This document shows positions 1 through 12,526 of a stretch of 64,000 bases of DNA, piece by piece. The notes below the pieces were generated by a model. It saw nothing but the letters and a program-made list of their open reading frames with translations, had not been told where the DNA came from and made no database searches. Numbering within the stretch: the first letter of the stretch is position 1; each line of letters opens with the position of its first letter. This DNA comes from Mansonella perstans (Eukaryota; Nematoda; Chromadorea; Rhabditida; Onchocercidae): contig JBAMDO010000566.1 in assembly GCA_037074765.1 (NCBI GenBank), positions 434,001 through 498,000 on the forward strand, in the 5' to 3' direction. The position numbers were made by a program, and so were the translations under genes.

Positions 1-42
1 CCTTGATAATAGTAACAATATGCGATAAGTCAGGTAGATGAT

Positions 43-1761
43 ATGTCACCAATTATGAAATTGCGGAAACAATCGCGAAACAAAAGTGATGCATATCTGA
101 TAAAGCATAGTCAGAATTTGGATGAATTTCTGGAAGTAGCTGAAAGAGTCGAAAAGAAGGCTGTTAAGCAACATGTTGAGGTGGTTTATCTTTTCGTAAG
201 ATTCACTCATGTATAAATCTTTCTTTGATTTCTTTCCAAATTGAAAAATCGAATTCTTAAACCTTCATTTGTTTTAGTATAACAAAGAAATGCTTCATGA
301 ATCAACTGAAATGACTGCTACATCTTCAATTTCTGCAGGTTAGAAGTACTTTATTCATTTGGGAAAAACTAATTTTGAAAAAGTTATTAGTTATGACAGC
401 AAGAAACACAGATCTATATTTTCTAGCTGTTGTACTATTTCTCTCCTGATTACTATGAATTTACTCATCACATTAAGTAGCAATTAATGATTAAAATAAG
501 GAAAATTTTCCCTTATCTCGTACCTTACCCGTTCTACTTGGTGTAAATGTCAAAAGATCACCTATTTCATGTAATTGAATGAAATTTTTTCTCAGAAGAT
601 GCACCATCAACGACAACAGAAGTTGGAAGAACTCCAATAAATAACACCTTTAAAAAAATATCTCCCGAGCAGAGTAACTCAACAGGTACTGTGCAAGATC
701 ACGACAAAGTTACAACGGATAAGATGAAGCAACGAGTTGCAGTAGTAAGAACTACCGAAATGCCTTTATCGAAGACAATACGCAGCGTACGAACATTGAA
801 ATCAGTTCAGAAGATACCTAATGGACAATCCTGTGCTGAAGATCCACGAAATTCATTGTATCGAAGTAAGCTATCTACAACAACCTCAACGTCTCGTAAA
901 TCTACACCTGAGACACAACTTGCAGGTAAAACTACACAACTTGTTCTCTCCGCCTCAGCAAATCGAAAAGGTAGAGTGCTGGAACAGATATGCGCTGAAT
1001 CGAAAAATATTCTCTCGAAATCGTCTAATAAATCATTCACCAAAGAAACTGTGATAAAACGACGTAACGGAGTAGTTTCAATGAATAAATCTGAAATAAC
1101 CTCTTCAAGAACTATCAGCATTACATCTTCTCGAAAGCCACATTCTGGCACCTCTGGAACTAACTTAATCAGCAATGCGTTTACAAAAAATACGCCTTCT
1201 TTATGCATGCCGAAAAAATTAGCAACAACTACTACGGATGCTGAAATACCATGTACGTCGAATTCATCAACAGAAAATTCGCCGAAACATACAAATGCTG
1301 CCACTAAAGCTCTTCCTCACTTGGCTAGTAATGAGCAGAACATTGGTTCACAAGCATTTTGGGAGACAACTCATGCTAAATCAACTCATGCAACATCTAC
1401 AAAAGGAGTACTGTATTCAAATGATAATACTGCACATTCTACTATTCCACCAAATCAGGATTTTTCATCCTCAAAATCAAATTCTGCTTTACCACGACCG
1501 AGATCAGCTCCGCAACGAACATTAGCAGCAATTGGTGCAACAACACCATTAGCACGGATAACACCGCCACGTTCCTCACCTTTCACACAGCAACGGTCTG
1601 TAAGAGGGACAATTAAATCTGGATCACAACCATCGACTTCAGCACCTCTAACAATATCCAGTTCACATAACAGGACAATGAAGCGCGCTGATTCCTGTAG
1701 CACCGCTTCCAGACCTTTACTGATCAAAACTGGTACCATATCAAGACCCAGGTGGAAATAA
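43..1761 (+). CDS. Unrecognised Ser/Thr-rich basic protein (3' exons or whole gene)
   Basis: I do not recognise this protein. The proposed coding exons are 43-195, 278-338 and 596-1761. Phases agree at both junctions (GTAAGA and GTTAGA donors; TTTTAG and CTCAG acceptors), giving 459 aa if the ATG at 43 is the start. An AG at 32-33 lies just upstream, so position 34 could instead be a cis acceptor and the gene could begin outside the window; in-frame stops precede that AG. The N-terminal ~70 residues are charged and possibly helical (DEFLEVAERVEKKAVKQ). The remainder is low-complexity, rich in Ser, Thr, Lys, Arg and Pro, with no transmembrane segment or catalytic motif, so it is probably disordered. 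The C-terminus is basic (ISRPRWK). Neighbouring rps-1 converges on it from the opposite strand. The gene call rests on the long open frame and splice logic, not homology. Confidence 0.65.
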
Positions 1762-3268
1762 TTAAAAGCGATAGCATTCGAAATTCAATCTTTCAGAATA
1801 TAAATATTGAGAAAAGAGGTAAGGATATTCCAAAACTACAGGAAGATAAAAATAAGGACAAAAATTGTGTGATATATTCAGTTCATTCCGGTTAAATAAT
1901 TCACAAGTCTCCGTTACCATTTTTACAACATATCGTAACAGGCAATTAATGATCATTATATTATTATCAGCCGTTAACACATATATTCATGGATGATAAT
2001 GATAAACTGGGATGCTTAATCCGGACTTTTATACTGCGGAAATTAGACTATTTATCTATATTTTATTACTTAATCACTCCCTCAAGTTTTTAAAGCTTAC
2101 TTAGGACAACAGCAAGAATATTTATTGGACAGTAGTTCATCATGTCCTTTGACCTATTTCTCAATCTCTTAATTTTTTGAAGTGATGTTTATCACTGATT
2201 ATGCGATGCTAACTTCCCATTTTGTTCATTTATTTGATTAATCTATGGATAAATTTTGTCTTTATTTGCATAGTTAATTTCACATAAAACATTTTCGTAC
2301 AATTAAGAAATGAATGAAAAAAATGCCTTCCGTTTATATATCACATATTACGTTTTAAAAAGAGACAATCCATACGTGACTCGTGTGATTTATATCACAG
2401 TAGCACGTGTTCTGGAACGTTAGATTTTTATACACATCATCTTTCTGAATTTATCCTCCGTGTTCTATGATCATAAATTGTACAATATGTGTAAGATTCG
2501 ACTGTTTCCCAATAAGGAACGTCTAAAGTGAAACATTTTTCGGTGTGTACATAAACCATTAGAACGACTGTGCCTATGCTGGATTCGATTCACTCTTCTC
2601 TTCGTAAGGACTGAATAACTCCTTTTCTCGGGTAAACGGATTATTTCATCCCTATTTCGGAAAATTAATACTTCCTGACAAATCAAATCTTGATACAAAT
2701 TGCTGTCATTATTTCATCACAATTTAAAGATTTTGCGCAGTTTTCTCATAGTGAAATGTTCAATGAGAAATTTAACGAATGATTGGAGAAATATGCAATA
2801 AATAAATATATATCTAATGTCGATGTTATAGTAATATAGTTCGAATTTTTTGAATAAAATGTGAGATTCGAAAATTTAATTAACTGAAACTTGCTCCCTT
2901 GCGTTGTTATCTAAGTCGATTCCAACCACCCATGAAGTATCCAGCAATTCCAAATTTTTTGAATTGGAATTGTTTCATATTATGATTTTTTGACTTCACC
3001 AACTGCTTGATTATGCTGCTGGCACTATGAATCACTCTTAATAAACCAATTCTAATGATATTTATATCACAATCTTGTTTGATTCCCTAGCCTTATAACC
3101 TACCCACGTTATATGAAGCCCATTTGAACCAAGACCTACATTTGACCATATTTATTTATTAGAGGCTAATTCTCCAAGGTCAATAAAGAAGTTTTTAATC
3201 ATGTAGCAATTCCAACACAGAATTTTATTCTGAAAACCGAAAATAACCTTATAAACATAACAAAAACA
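1762..3268. other. Convergent 3' spacer between the unknown gene and rps-1
   Basis: AT-rich spacer between two convergent genes. It must hold both 3' UTRs. AATAAA-like signals occur near 2799-2806 and 2853-2858. I see no ORF with credible coding character and no RNA gene. Confidence 0.6.
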
Positions 3269-4902
3269 TTATACGGATTCCTGTACGGGAGGCTCGTAGT
3301 CATCCGGTCTTTCTATCTTTTCACCTTCAGCACTAGTAAATGTACTAACATCTGTATGCATCTCCATAAGGCGTCCAATTTCAAATTTTGGTTTCTTCAA
3401 TATTTTCACTTTCCTAATGCATACATCTTGCAACGGATAGATGTAAGAACACGCCTTTTCGATATCTTTCCCAATCGAATCCGGAATTAATTTATGGCAC
3501 ACATCCTTTAAATCACTTCCTTGCACCTGAACAATCAATATTCTAACAATTAAAATTAATTTCATATTATTATTTAGACGATATGATTCATTCAGTAAAT
3601 TCCCAAAAAAGTTGATGGATAATAAAATATATTAGCAAAGAATTGATGATATCAAATATCTACCTCTTTCTGCATGTATTCTACCATTTTAGCCCGAATT
3701 TGTCTAATCTTTGATGATTTCGCATAACTTGTTTTCTTCAGCTGTCTCGCATTTTTTTTCGTGAAACCGATGCAGAAAAGTCGCAACAAATAACCATCTG
3801 ATGTCTTCACTGCTACATTGGCTTCAATGAGAGTCTGGAATTTCTTTCCATTTGATCAACAAAACAGAAGAGTTTATATATTTTTGTTTCAATTTATGCC
3901 AGGATAATTTAGAAAAGAGCTATCAGAAAAAAAAAATCAGTGTCGAGCCTCGCCGGGAGAAATGGAATCATCCGGGGACAAAAATAGGGGAAAAAATCAA
4001 ACGGTAGATTTGCGTATGTGTACGAAGTGCATCATGAAAAAATGAATTATGTGATCTTTATATTGAAAAAAGCAACGATTTTAAGAGAAATTTCCTAACA
4101 AGCTACTACTTACATGCCATTTCTTGACGATAGAGCAAAGCTTATCACGAGAAAGTCGCATGCCGTGAAAATTGGTTAGACAAGTTCGACCCTGAACATC
4201 CTCGCATATCAAACGCATCTTTCGAAATTCGGCTTCAGCATTATTCAGGTCACCAAGTGATACTTCGTACACACGTCCTTTCAAACCTTCGCTGGCAATT
4301 TCTGAAATTAAATATTACTTCGTTAACATTTAGCGCAAAGATTTCAGTTGGAATTCTTTCTGCATCCTTTTTTTTGCATAGCAGAAATTAATGCTGAGAA
4401 AAGATTTTACATTAACGTACAAACAATATCTTATGTATCAAGATTTAATTTACAATACCAATTTTCATATAAATAAAATTAAAGCGATGCGTAGGTAACT
4501 CCTAACAGAAAATCTACTGCAGAAAAGTCAGTCAGAAAGAAAACTGCCTCATATAGGCACATTTTTACCGTCATGAACCAGAAAGTTATATCAATAGCAA
4601 ACGCTTCGTTTTCATTGTTAGCAAAATTGATCGTTGCAAATGAATATTTGAGACAAGTAGAGAAAAAAATGACAGTATTTTTATAAGTTTGCATTATTAT
4701 TCATTTCAACTAATCCACATATAAATCAACGATAACCAAACTAACTTGTTCCTTGCGTACGGTTCACCAACGTTTTACCGATATGTTGAACGTTGAACAT
4801 TGAAGGTGCTTTGATATCATACCATTCTTTACGTGTAAATGGATCAACAGCTTTCTTCTTCGCACCCTTCTTACCCATTTTTTTGTTTTTCCCAACCGCC
4901 AT
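3269..4902 (-). CDS. rps-1: 40S ribosomal protein S3a (eS1)
   Basis: Component of the small ribosomal subunit (eS1 family), acting in cytoplasmic translation. The coding exons in reading order are 4902-4746, 4301-4114, 3834-3664 and 3526-3269, with matching phases, giving 257 aa, the usual length for nematode S3a. The start [17 protein letters not shown] is followed by the family block [17 protein letters not shown]. Later blocks include [34 protein letters not shown] text ([20 protein letters not shown]), KIRQIRAKM and the C-terminal [16 protein letters not shown] acceptor at about 4956-4961 sits ~50 nt upstream of the ATG with a short leader, which fits spliced-leader trans-splicing, but an untranslated first exon cannot be excluded. 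Compact introns fit a highly expressed gene. It is divergent from ifet-1. Confidence 0.97.
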
Positions 4903-4955
4903 TTTTAGTTTCGCTTTCAAATCCTTGTAACAAGTTCGTCAAGCAAACAGCTTAC

Positions 4956-4961
4956 CTGAAA
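4956..4961 (-). promoter_or_regulatory. Candidate trans-splice acceptor of rps-1
   Basis: On the minus strand this reads TTTCAG, followed by a short leader (4955-4903) with no further acceptor before the ATG at 4902. This is the typical arrangement for a spliced-leader acceptor in nematodes. It is inferred from position only; a 5' cis-exon upstream is the alternative. Confidence 0.45.
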
Positions 4962-6298
4962 TAATGTCATATGTTGCAGGAATCATACATAATAGGATGT
5001 GCGTATAGAAGTTTCATAATATAAGTACTTAAATCATTTCTTGCAAACTGGATCAGCAATAACTGCAGATGCTTGTGACTTTCTAGTTTTACCTAAGACT
5101 TCCAATAATAGCATGCCGTCTCACTACTACAGTATCATTCCCATGCCCACTTGATACAATAATACATCTGCCAATTTCATGTAACAACATTTCATCTTTA
5201 TCACTTCCAAGTAGTTATCCATACGCCTTATCATTCTTAGACTATACTGACATTATAATTTACAGTGATTAATGCTTACATCTCTTAACGTGACTTTAAT
5301 TATTTTAAATATATAACAATCTTAAATCATCTTCAATATCATTTCAAAACATTCAACATTGCTTCCATGCCACTATCATATCGTTCTCTACGATTCCCCA
5401 AATAGACTTCTGAGAGATAACGTCAGAAACACGTAGCAATGTCCACGTAAACCACGTACCCATATTACAATTCTGATAAGGCAACCACATAAATGCCTAA
5501 ATTCAACTTCGAAAATAACATAAGAGCAGTCTCGTTAGGCGACCGACCACATGAGACGATATGAAATTGATCACACAATATGGAATGGGCCGCAAAATGA
5601 ACAATCCATCTAGGAAGAGTATGGCTGTTTTGGTTTGCTCATTTTAGATTTGGTTGGGTTGTTTTCCTGTTTTCATTTCAGGTTTGCAAGTTTGAACTTT
5701 ACTATCTTGCAGGTAGTCGAAAAGTATTAATTTACGACATTAGAATAATATTATCAACTAAGAGCATTGAATATGATTGAGTTTATTTGTAAATTTTGAA
5801 TGCTTGTAAGTGTTGTAGAAATAGCGTTTGATATGTATTATTGATTTATGCTTTTCTTTAATTTTTTCCTTTTATAATAGGTTGCACGTTAGAAAAGTGG
5901 AAGAAAAATAAATTTTATTCTACGGATTATGTAGTATGTTATAGAGTAGAAGTGCTATGAAAATTTAAACAAATTTCTGGAAAAAACTTTTAAAATTTTG
6001 GTAATTGATATCCTAAACACATGACGTCAATCATATATATGTTGATGATTACAACATTTTTTAATCTTGGTTGTTAAGATCCCATTATTTCACGTTTTCA
6101 TGTACATCGATCAATAATGCTTAAAGATAAAGGTCTTGAAATTTACAGGAAATGTTTGTGGAGGAAGGGAAAGAGAGGTCATGGGTCACTCGAAGTTTGT
6201 ATATGTTTTTGTATCGTATAGTTCTGATCGTGTATGAAATGTATTTGGATTCATTTATTTTTTTCTCATTTTTTTTTTTTGTTTCATTTGAGGAGTTC
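4962..6298. other. Divergent intergenic region between rps-1 and ifet-1
   Basis: About 1.3 kb between two divergently transcribed genes. It should contain both promoters/outrons. No ORF or RNA gene stands out. A T-rich run (about 6250-6285) directly precedes the first ifet-1 coding exon and probably serves as the polypyrimidine tract of its acceptor (cattTGAG, AG at 6291-6292 or 6294-6295). Confidence 0.5.
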
Positions 6299-9200
6299 AT
6301 GCTGCGCAACAATTCTGCTAGTAATCATGAAAAATGCGGGTGTAGTGATGCGCAAAATGATAATCATGATGTGTATCGATATATTCGCGAAGAAATGTTG
6401 AATATCAAGAATGCACCGTTAAGTAGAATACGTCCTCAGTATTTATCTACCGACTTCGATAAGTTAACCTTTTTCATTTTTAAAGTAGTGTATCTTTTTT
6501 GACTAGATCTGGCATTGAAAGTTTATCGGTTCAATTCATTTAATTTGAATCATTAATTATTGTAGGCAACAGCAATTACTGTAGGAATATTTTATAGGTA
6601 ATAACTTTACTCTTGCTTGAGTAAATTAATCACGACTGATAAATTTTAAGCTCTGTTCAATCTGTTTATCATCTGTATGGTTATTGGAATTTTTCATATT
6701 GCTGTTGCCAAACTTGTCATTAGATTGTAATTATTCACTTATATTCTAGTAATTGAAGTCAATCAAGTATCATCAAGAAGATAAGACCGTTTGATTTATG
6801 TAAAATGACTTTTTTTATGCGAAAAATACATACTAATAGTCATGCATTTTCAGCGATGAAGGGAAATTTGAGCCGGAAAAATGGCTGGAATATCGTTGGC
6901 TTTGTGAGGGAATAGAAAATCGTCCGAATACAAATATAAAAAGAAAGGAGAAGTTGAAAGTTGAAGTATTGGAAGGAGACACAACTGTTCTTTCTCCACA
7001 GAGGCGAGGTTTTTCATCAGGATGTCGCGCCGCATCGCCCGTAAAGAACGGTAAAATCTCAATAATACTTAAGTTGTATTTGTTATTATGAATTTAATAT
7101 CTTTATGTAGATGTTCTAATACTCTAGATATAATTATTGTTACTGGGGAGATCAAACTCTCATTTCTCTTTATGTCTGTCAGGCATTACTAATAGCAATA
7201 CTTACATTATCATGACGAGTAATTCTTTATAATAATGACAAAACGATGGTAGTGTTATTTCCGCATTTATATTCTAACTTCTCCGCGAAGACCACTTTTT
7301 TATGTGTTCCTTATTTTTAAAAAATCGACCTATTTCACAAGGGCTTTTTTCCTATCATTACCGTGTTTCGAAACTGCAATCTCTTGAGAGCTTTTAAAAG
7401 GCCTTACAAGTTTCATGAATGGAAAAAAAAACATGATATTAATAATTACTAATCATTAGAAGCAGAGACGGAAAGACTCGGTGCAACTAAGGCCAGTTGG
7501 CGAAGTGGCGCTGGTTTCCAACTGAAGAATGCTGGGACAGAGTACAAGGCATCATTTGTAAGTTTGACATTTAATTGATCTTTTATGAGATTGAAATGTT
7601 CTTTCACTCATTACATAAGTGATCCTAATCATTTTAAGACTGCAAGTAAATATCAGTATATGCTTGCTTATGAATCTTGTGCTAAGTAACTTATATGAAA
7701 CGGTAAACTTTTAGCACAAAAGTTTTGGAAACAATGAATCTCCATTTATAAGGACCCGTCAACAAAATGGTACTTTTCCGAGTAGTGCTGGTAATTGGCG
7801 TTCGGGCGAGACATTTAAACCAAGTTATCAGAAAGAAAGTGGCCAAGGCCAGGTTATATAATCTTATTTTATTTCAATATAAGGAGATTTTGCTGCTGAT
7901 TTCTTTTCCGCGATTTTTATGGCGATGATATGGTGACAATAATTGCGTAACCTTTGAATTAAGGAATCATTTTTCCATCAGCTAACTGTTAAGCAGTTAG
8001 CAAAATGCGATTTTTTGTTGTGCAGACATTTACGTTTAATGTTGTAGAATCGAATACCAAAAATGTTTAAAAAGTATTTTAGAGAGGCAAATCTGCAGAA
8101 ATGACTGCGGACGAAAAAATGCCGGAGTGGCTGAATGATGGTCCAACATCAATACATGATATGATTGAACTGCGTGGTTTTGATGATGACAATAAAATTA
8201 AACGTAAGTCAGTTTGCTGTTATCTTGTGCTGTAAATTAGAGCTCATGTCTTAGCTGAATTATAAGAATGTACTGTACTCCAGTTAGTAAACATACATAC
8301 AATTTTTCCATGCAACGTGTTTGAAATATGTCTTAGCATAGTTTATGCCTAAGCATGTGGTGTCAGATCAGAATAACACCCGCAGATTTGATCATATGGT
8401 TTTGGTGGTGTAATCACGAATTTCATTTAGCCAGTCATTGGTCTTATAAGTTTCTCATATGAGCATAAGTTGCAGGTGATTTTTCGCAAAGAGCGAAGAG
8501 ACATCCTGTGAAATTGGCACAACAAAGTGAAATTTCCGTTACAAGTGAGCTGAACGAAAATTTGACAGATGAGAGGATTGATTCAGCAGACTGGAGGCCA
8601 TCTTCTCAGATTAGTAATAGCGGTTTAGGTTTATCTTCGATTGGTAAATCGACTTCATTCCGTAATCAGAGCAGTGATGGTGACATGTCAACAAATCGTA
8701 GTCTCCCTTTTGTAATGGCTGAGAACAATAATTCACTGACACCTGCACCTTTGCTAAACGGCAAATTGCCAAATTCTGATGCTGAATTTGCCGCGATTAT
8801 GGGTATTCTTGGTGATGACGATTTGGACTCACTAAAAGAGGTGAGGATGTTACGCGCTACTTTTAAGCAGAGTTCATTTAACAATTTGCTAAAAATGCTA
8901 AAAATGCAAGCGTTTTTAAAGTCATCCTCTTAATTTTCTTGAGATACAGTTGCATGTTGAGTGCTGTACATTTTAATCTGTTTTGGAATATATTTTTATT
9001 TTTACATTTCTTTTTCGCCGCATTGATCGAGCGCGTTACTGTGCTTGTGCGCTTGCCAGCGTATTACTGCCTTATTGTGTCGCTAGATATTTTTTCCATA
9101 GCCATCAATTCTGTAACTATCTCTTTACTTCTCATCTTAGCTTAATTGCTTTTTTATATAAAACCAGACTTCTTTAAGCTACATGATTGTGAAAACTACT

Positions 9201-12200
9201 CACTTCAGCATCGTTACTAATGATTTTTTTAGAATGAGCTAAAATTGCCAGTGACGAAAGAACCAACCGGAAGCAGATTATCACGCTTTTTTGCTACAAG
9301 TAAATCTGAAAATTCCGGTAACTGTTATTGTTAAAGATTTTTGCAGAATTTTTATTTTCGTATATGCTTTTTTTATTTTCTTTTTGTTTATAAGAGATTT
9401 TTTCAGATAATTCATACGCAAGTAGAAACGAATCTTTGCAGCAAAAACATGCTGCTCCCTTATCGTCTTCAATTTCCAATCCTTCGCAGACTCCAACGCC
9501 GATTTCTGTTCTCAATAAGATATTTTCAAATACTTGTCAGCGACCTCTTCACTCACAATTTCTTCCTGAATCGGTTTGCTAATCGCATTTTCAAACAGTC
9601 AGATTTGGTTGAAGTATATAATATAATTTGATCGATTACTAATATTTTACTTTTCAGCATATTGCACCATCAGTACAAGGAGTTTTGCGAGTTGAAGATT
9701 TGGAACGTAATTTCCAGAAGGAATCGATTCTTGTAAATTCATCTACTCTCTCTACTGGTGCTGATGGTCTTGGAAATGTAATGACTAGCGAACAACTCCC
9801 ATCTAATTCACAACAGTCCTATTTAAACCAGGTTAGTTTAAATTTTCGGATTTTTGTTGTTTATTGAATATCTCTATAAATGAATTCAAGTTTGTTATCC
9901 TAGAATTTGAAAATGCACATGGCTACTATCATCCTCAATGTTTTGCGGCAGTGGCAAAAACTTTACCATCTTAATTAATTAATTAGGCATTAATTTGGAT
10001 CGATTCTTGGTGTATGATTAGTTTAGAATTTTCATATTAATTCCTTATTCCTTAGTAATGTTAGGAGTACTTGAATTTTTTTCAACAACAGCAAACGATA
10101 AAGGGAAATCCTCTTGGTGATCCACACCAACAAGCGCATCTCATGAATAAGCTAAATAAATTCGCGCGATTGCAAAATGGGACGACGGATGATATTTCGC
10201 GCACAACCGAAGATAATCTGACACTTTCATCCAAAATCTCTTTGGCTCAAACGCATCATTTGCCAGGAATTCCACTGAATTCGCAACCATCATCTCATCC
10301 CTTGGTACCTCCACCTTTCTCTGATGCTACTTTGCATGCAGCTTTACTTCGTTCGCATTATGAGAAAGCAGCTGCTTTGCACGCACTTGCTGCTAATCAG
10401 CGTTCAGCGCTTGTTTCAAATGCACAAGCAGTTGACAGTACTGCCTTGAGGTTGGTGATAGTTTTATTCATAGTATTTTATTACCAAAAATTTAGTTATC
10501 ACAGAAACCCCTTAGCTCAATTTGGTAATATATTCTCATCTTAAAATTGCGACACAAATTAATATGTGCAGTTTATCTTCGCAATGATTTTGCTATGTAG
10601 CTAATATTCTGTATAACACAAAATACATAGTATTTTGATTCACAGAACAGGTACAAGTAATTTTATGTCTAGCTTAATGTTCTTGTGGCATACGGAATTT
10701 TATGTTTAATTTTTATAGGCAGGCATTGACAAATATTGTTGGAAATGTAGCAGTGCCACAATCGACGCAGACACGACCATTAACTACTGTTGCTCCAACT
10801 CCGGCACGGACTACTGCAACAGGAGTACTTCCGAATTCTTTTATGCCAACTTCGGTGATGCGACAAATGACCAAAAACAGTAATACATCTATGGCCATTG
10901 ACGAAAAACTTCGTCATTCTAATATGTCGTCCATATGTTCTACGCAGTACAATTCTACCAAACAAAATCTTATCCCGGAGCATGTCAGCGTACCTCATAA
11001 ACGTTAGTCTCTAAAGTTTCCTTAGCGGTTGAGGATCATCAGTGAATTGTATCATGAATCATCCCGTGTTGTTCAAATTCCAGACTCTGAGATTCGGATG
11101 TTTTCCCGCGTAGTCAAACTTTCAATAACTATTATTGTTATAGCTCGGTAAGCTTAAGCATATTAGGAAAAGATCGGTGAATTTTGAAATTAAAAAAAAA
11201 ACATTCACTGTTCAATTTTTAGTTACTGGAGACGCTCTGGTTGGTAATATGGCCTCAAAAAATGCAGCTAACTTAATGACAAGACTTGCTATACAACAGC
11301 AATATGCTCAAGTGCTTGCAGCAATGCAAAATGGTTTATCACTGAATAATTGGCAATCGAACGCGCAAATGACAGCTTCAGTGCGAGCACAAGCATTAGC
11401 AGCTCATGCAGAACATCAACGACAATATGCGCTTGCAGTGATGCGTGGTGAATTCAATCAAGCACAGTTCATTCGAGCACGATTTCTGTCGCATCAGGCA
11501 GCAGCTTTTTCATCTTTACCTAATGTTACAGTGGCGCCACATCCTCATCATGTATGCTTTTTTTTCGAAATTTTTTACTTTCTATTGGAGTTTTTTCGCC
11601 AATAAGAATAATGTTTGCAAATAATCAGATAAAGTTGTAGTTGGAAAAACTTGCAGTAAAATTGTGTTTTTCGTTTTTCCAGTTATTGTTAGAAATGAAT
11701 TATGATACATAAATATCATGAAAGTGCTCTGAAGTATTTCACTTGCGACTGTTAACTTGTCAAATAATGAAAAATTAGCTGAAATTTCCAGGCGAAAAAA
11801 ATGATCTGATCTTCTTAGTCGCTGATTCTTTTTTCAGATAGGAACACCGCTGGTACCTGTGCAACCAGTAGTAACGACAGCACCAGTTCCAATGCCACAA
11901 AACACTCAGCCGCTTCCATCGCTAACGCAATATAAATATCAAAACCCGCTAGAGAAATTGCTTCAATCAGCAGGTGTACCAGCGAACAGAGGTTTACAGC
12001 CATCAAATAAGGATCCCTGTCAAGGTAGACATTAAAGAATTAGCTTATGAGATTCCTTTCCACGTTTTAGGTTGCGGAATATTCTTTCATTGAAAATTAA
12101 AACGATGTAGTAATAAACAAATAAAAAGCAGATGACACTGTACTAAGTAGTTATTGTCCGTTTAAAGGCATGAAAGTTAGATTTTCACAAAAAACCATTA

Positions 12201-12526
12201 ATTTAATTGACTGTTTTTTGTTACCTTTGAAAGAAAAGATTTTTGGACTATCTAGTTAATGATTTAGTAAAAGTGATGCGTAGTTTCATAGGTTCGAAAG
12301 TTTTATAAGCTTTTATTAAATATCTAGCATGCTAAGCCAAATAGATTTCTATGAATTATGCTTCAGCTATCATTTGATTGATCTGTTTTAACCAGGTTCA
12401 TCCCTACAAACAGCAGCAGCAGCAGCAAGTGATCTTCCTTCCATACTATCGCGTCTTCCGCCAACTGCTAACTGTATTAGTGTCGAAGACCTCGAAAAAC
12501 AGTTTGCAGCAAATGGAGCAAGATGA
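6299..12526 (+). CDS. ifet-1: eIF4E transporter 4E-T (translational repressor)
   Basis: 4E-T binds cap-binding eIF4E and the DDX6/CGH-1 helicase and represses mRNAs in P bodies and germ granules. Fourteen exons keep phase: 6299-6462, 6854-7050, 7460-7557, 7715-7852, 8083-8203, 8476-8840, 9233-9317, 9407-9573, 9658-9831, 10092-10450, 10719-11002, 11223-11551, 11838-12024, 12396-12526, giving 932 aa (vertebrate 4E-T is about 985). Diagnostic features are the N-terminal eIF4E-binding motif YIREEMLNI (Tyr28), followed by RPQYLSTDFD and EGKFEPEKW, then the Cup-homology segment PEWLNDGPTSIHDMIELRGFDD (IEL at 227-229), which is the DDX6-binding region, and the SRLSRFFA block near residue 370. The C-terminal half is Gln/Ala-rich with a (Ala)5 run from a CAG-like repeat at 12407-12424. 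The usual Leu of YxxxxLphi is Met here. The upstream in-frame stretch (6152-6298) is T-rich and hydrophobic and is treated as leader, not protein. Confidence 0.93.

Noticed and set aside
807..1304. 165-codon minus-strand frame opposite the first gene
   Set aside because: Shadow of the plus-strand Ser/Thr-rich frame. It lacks acceptor/donor context and has no homology.
6152..6298. N-terminal extension of 4E-T with hydrophobic, Phe-rich sequence
   Set aside because: It comes from a T-rich acceptor tract. 4E-T proteins start shortly before the eIF4E-binding motif, and 6299 fits this.
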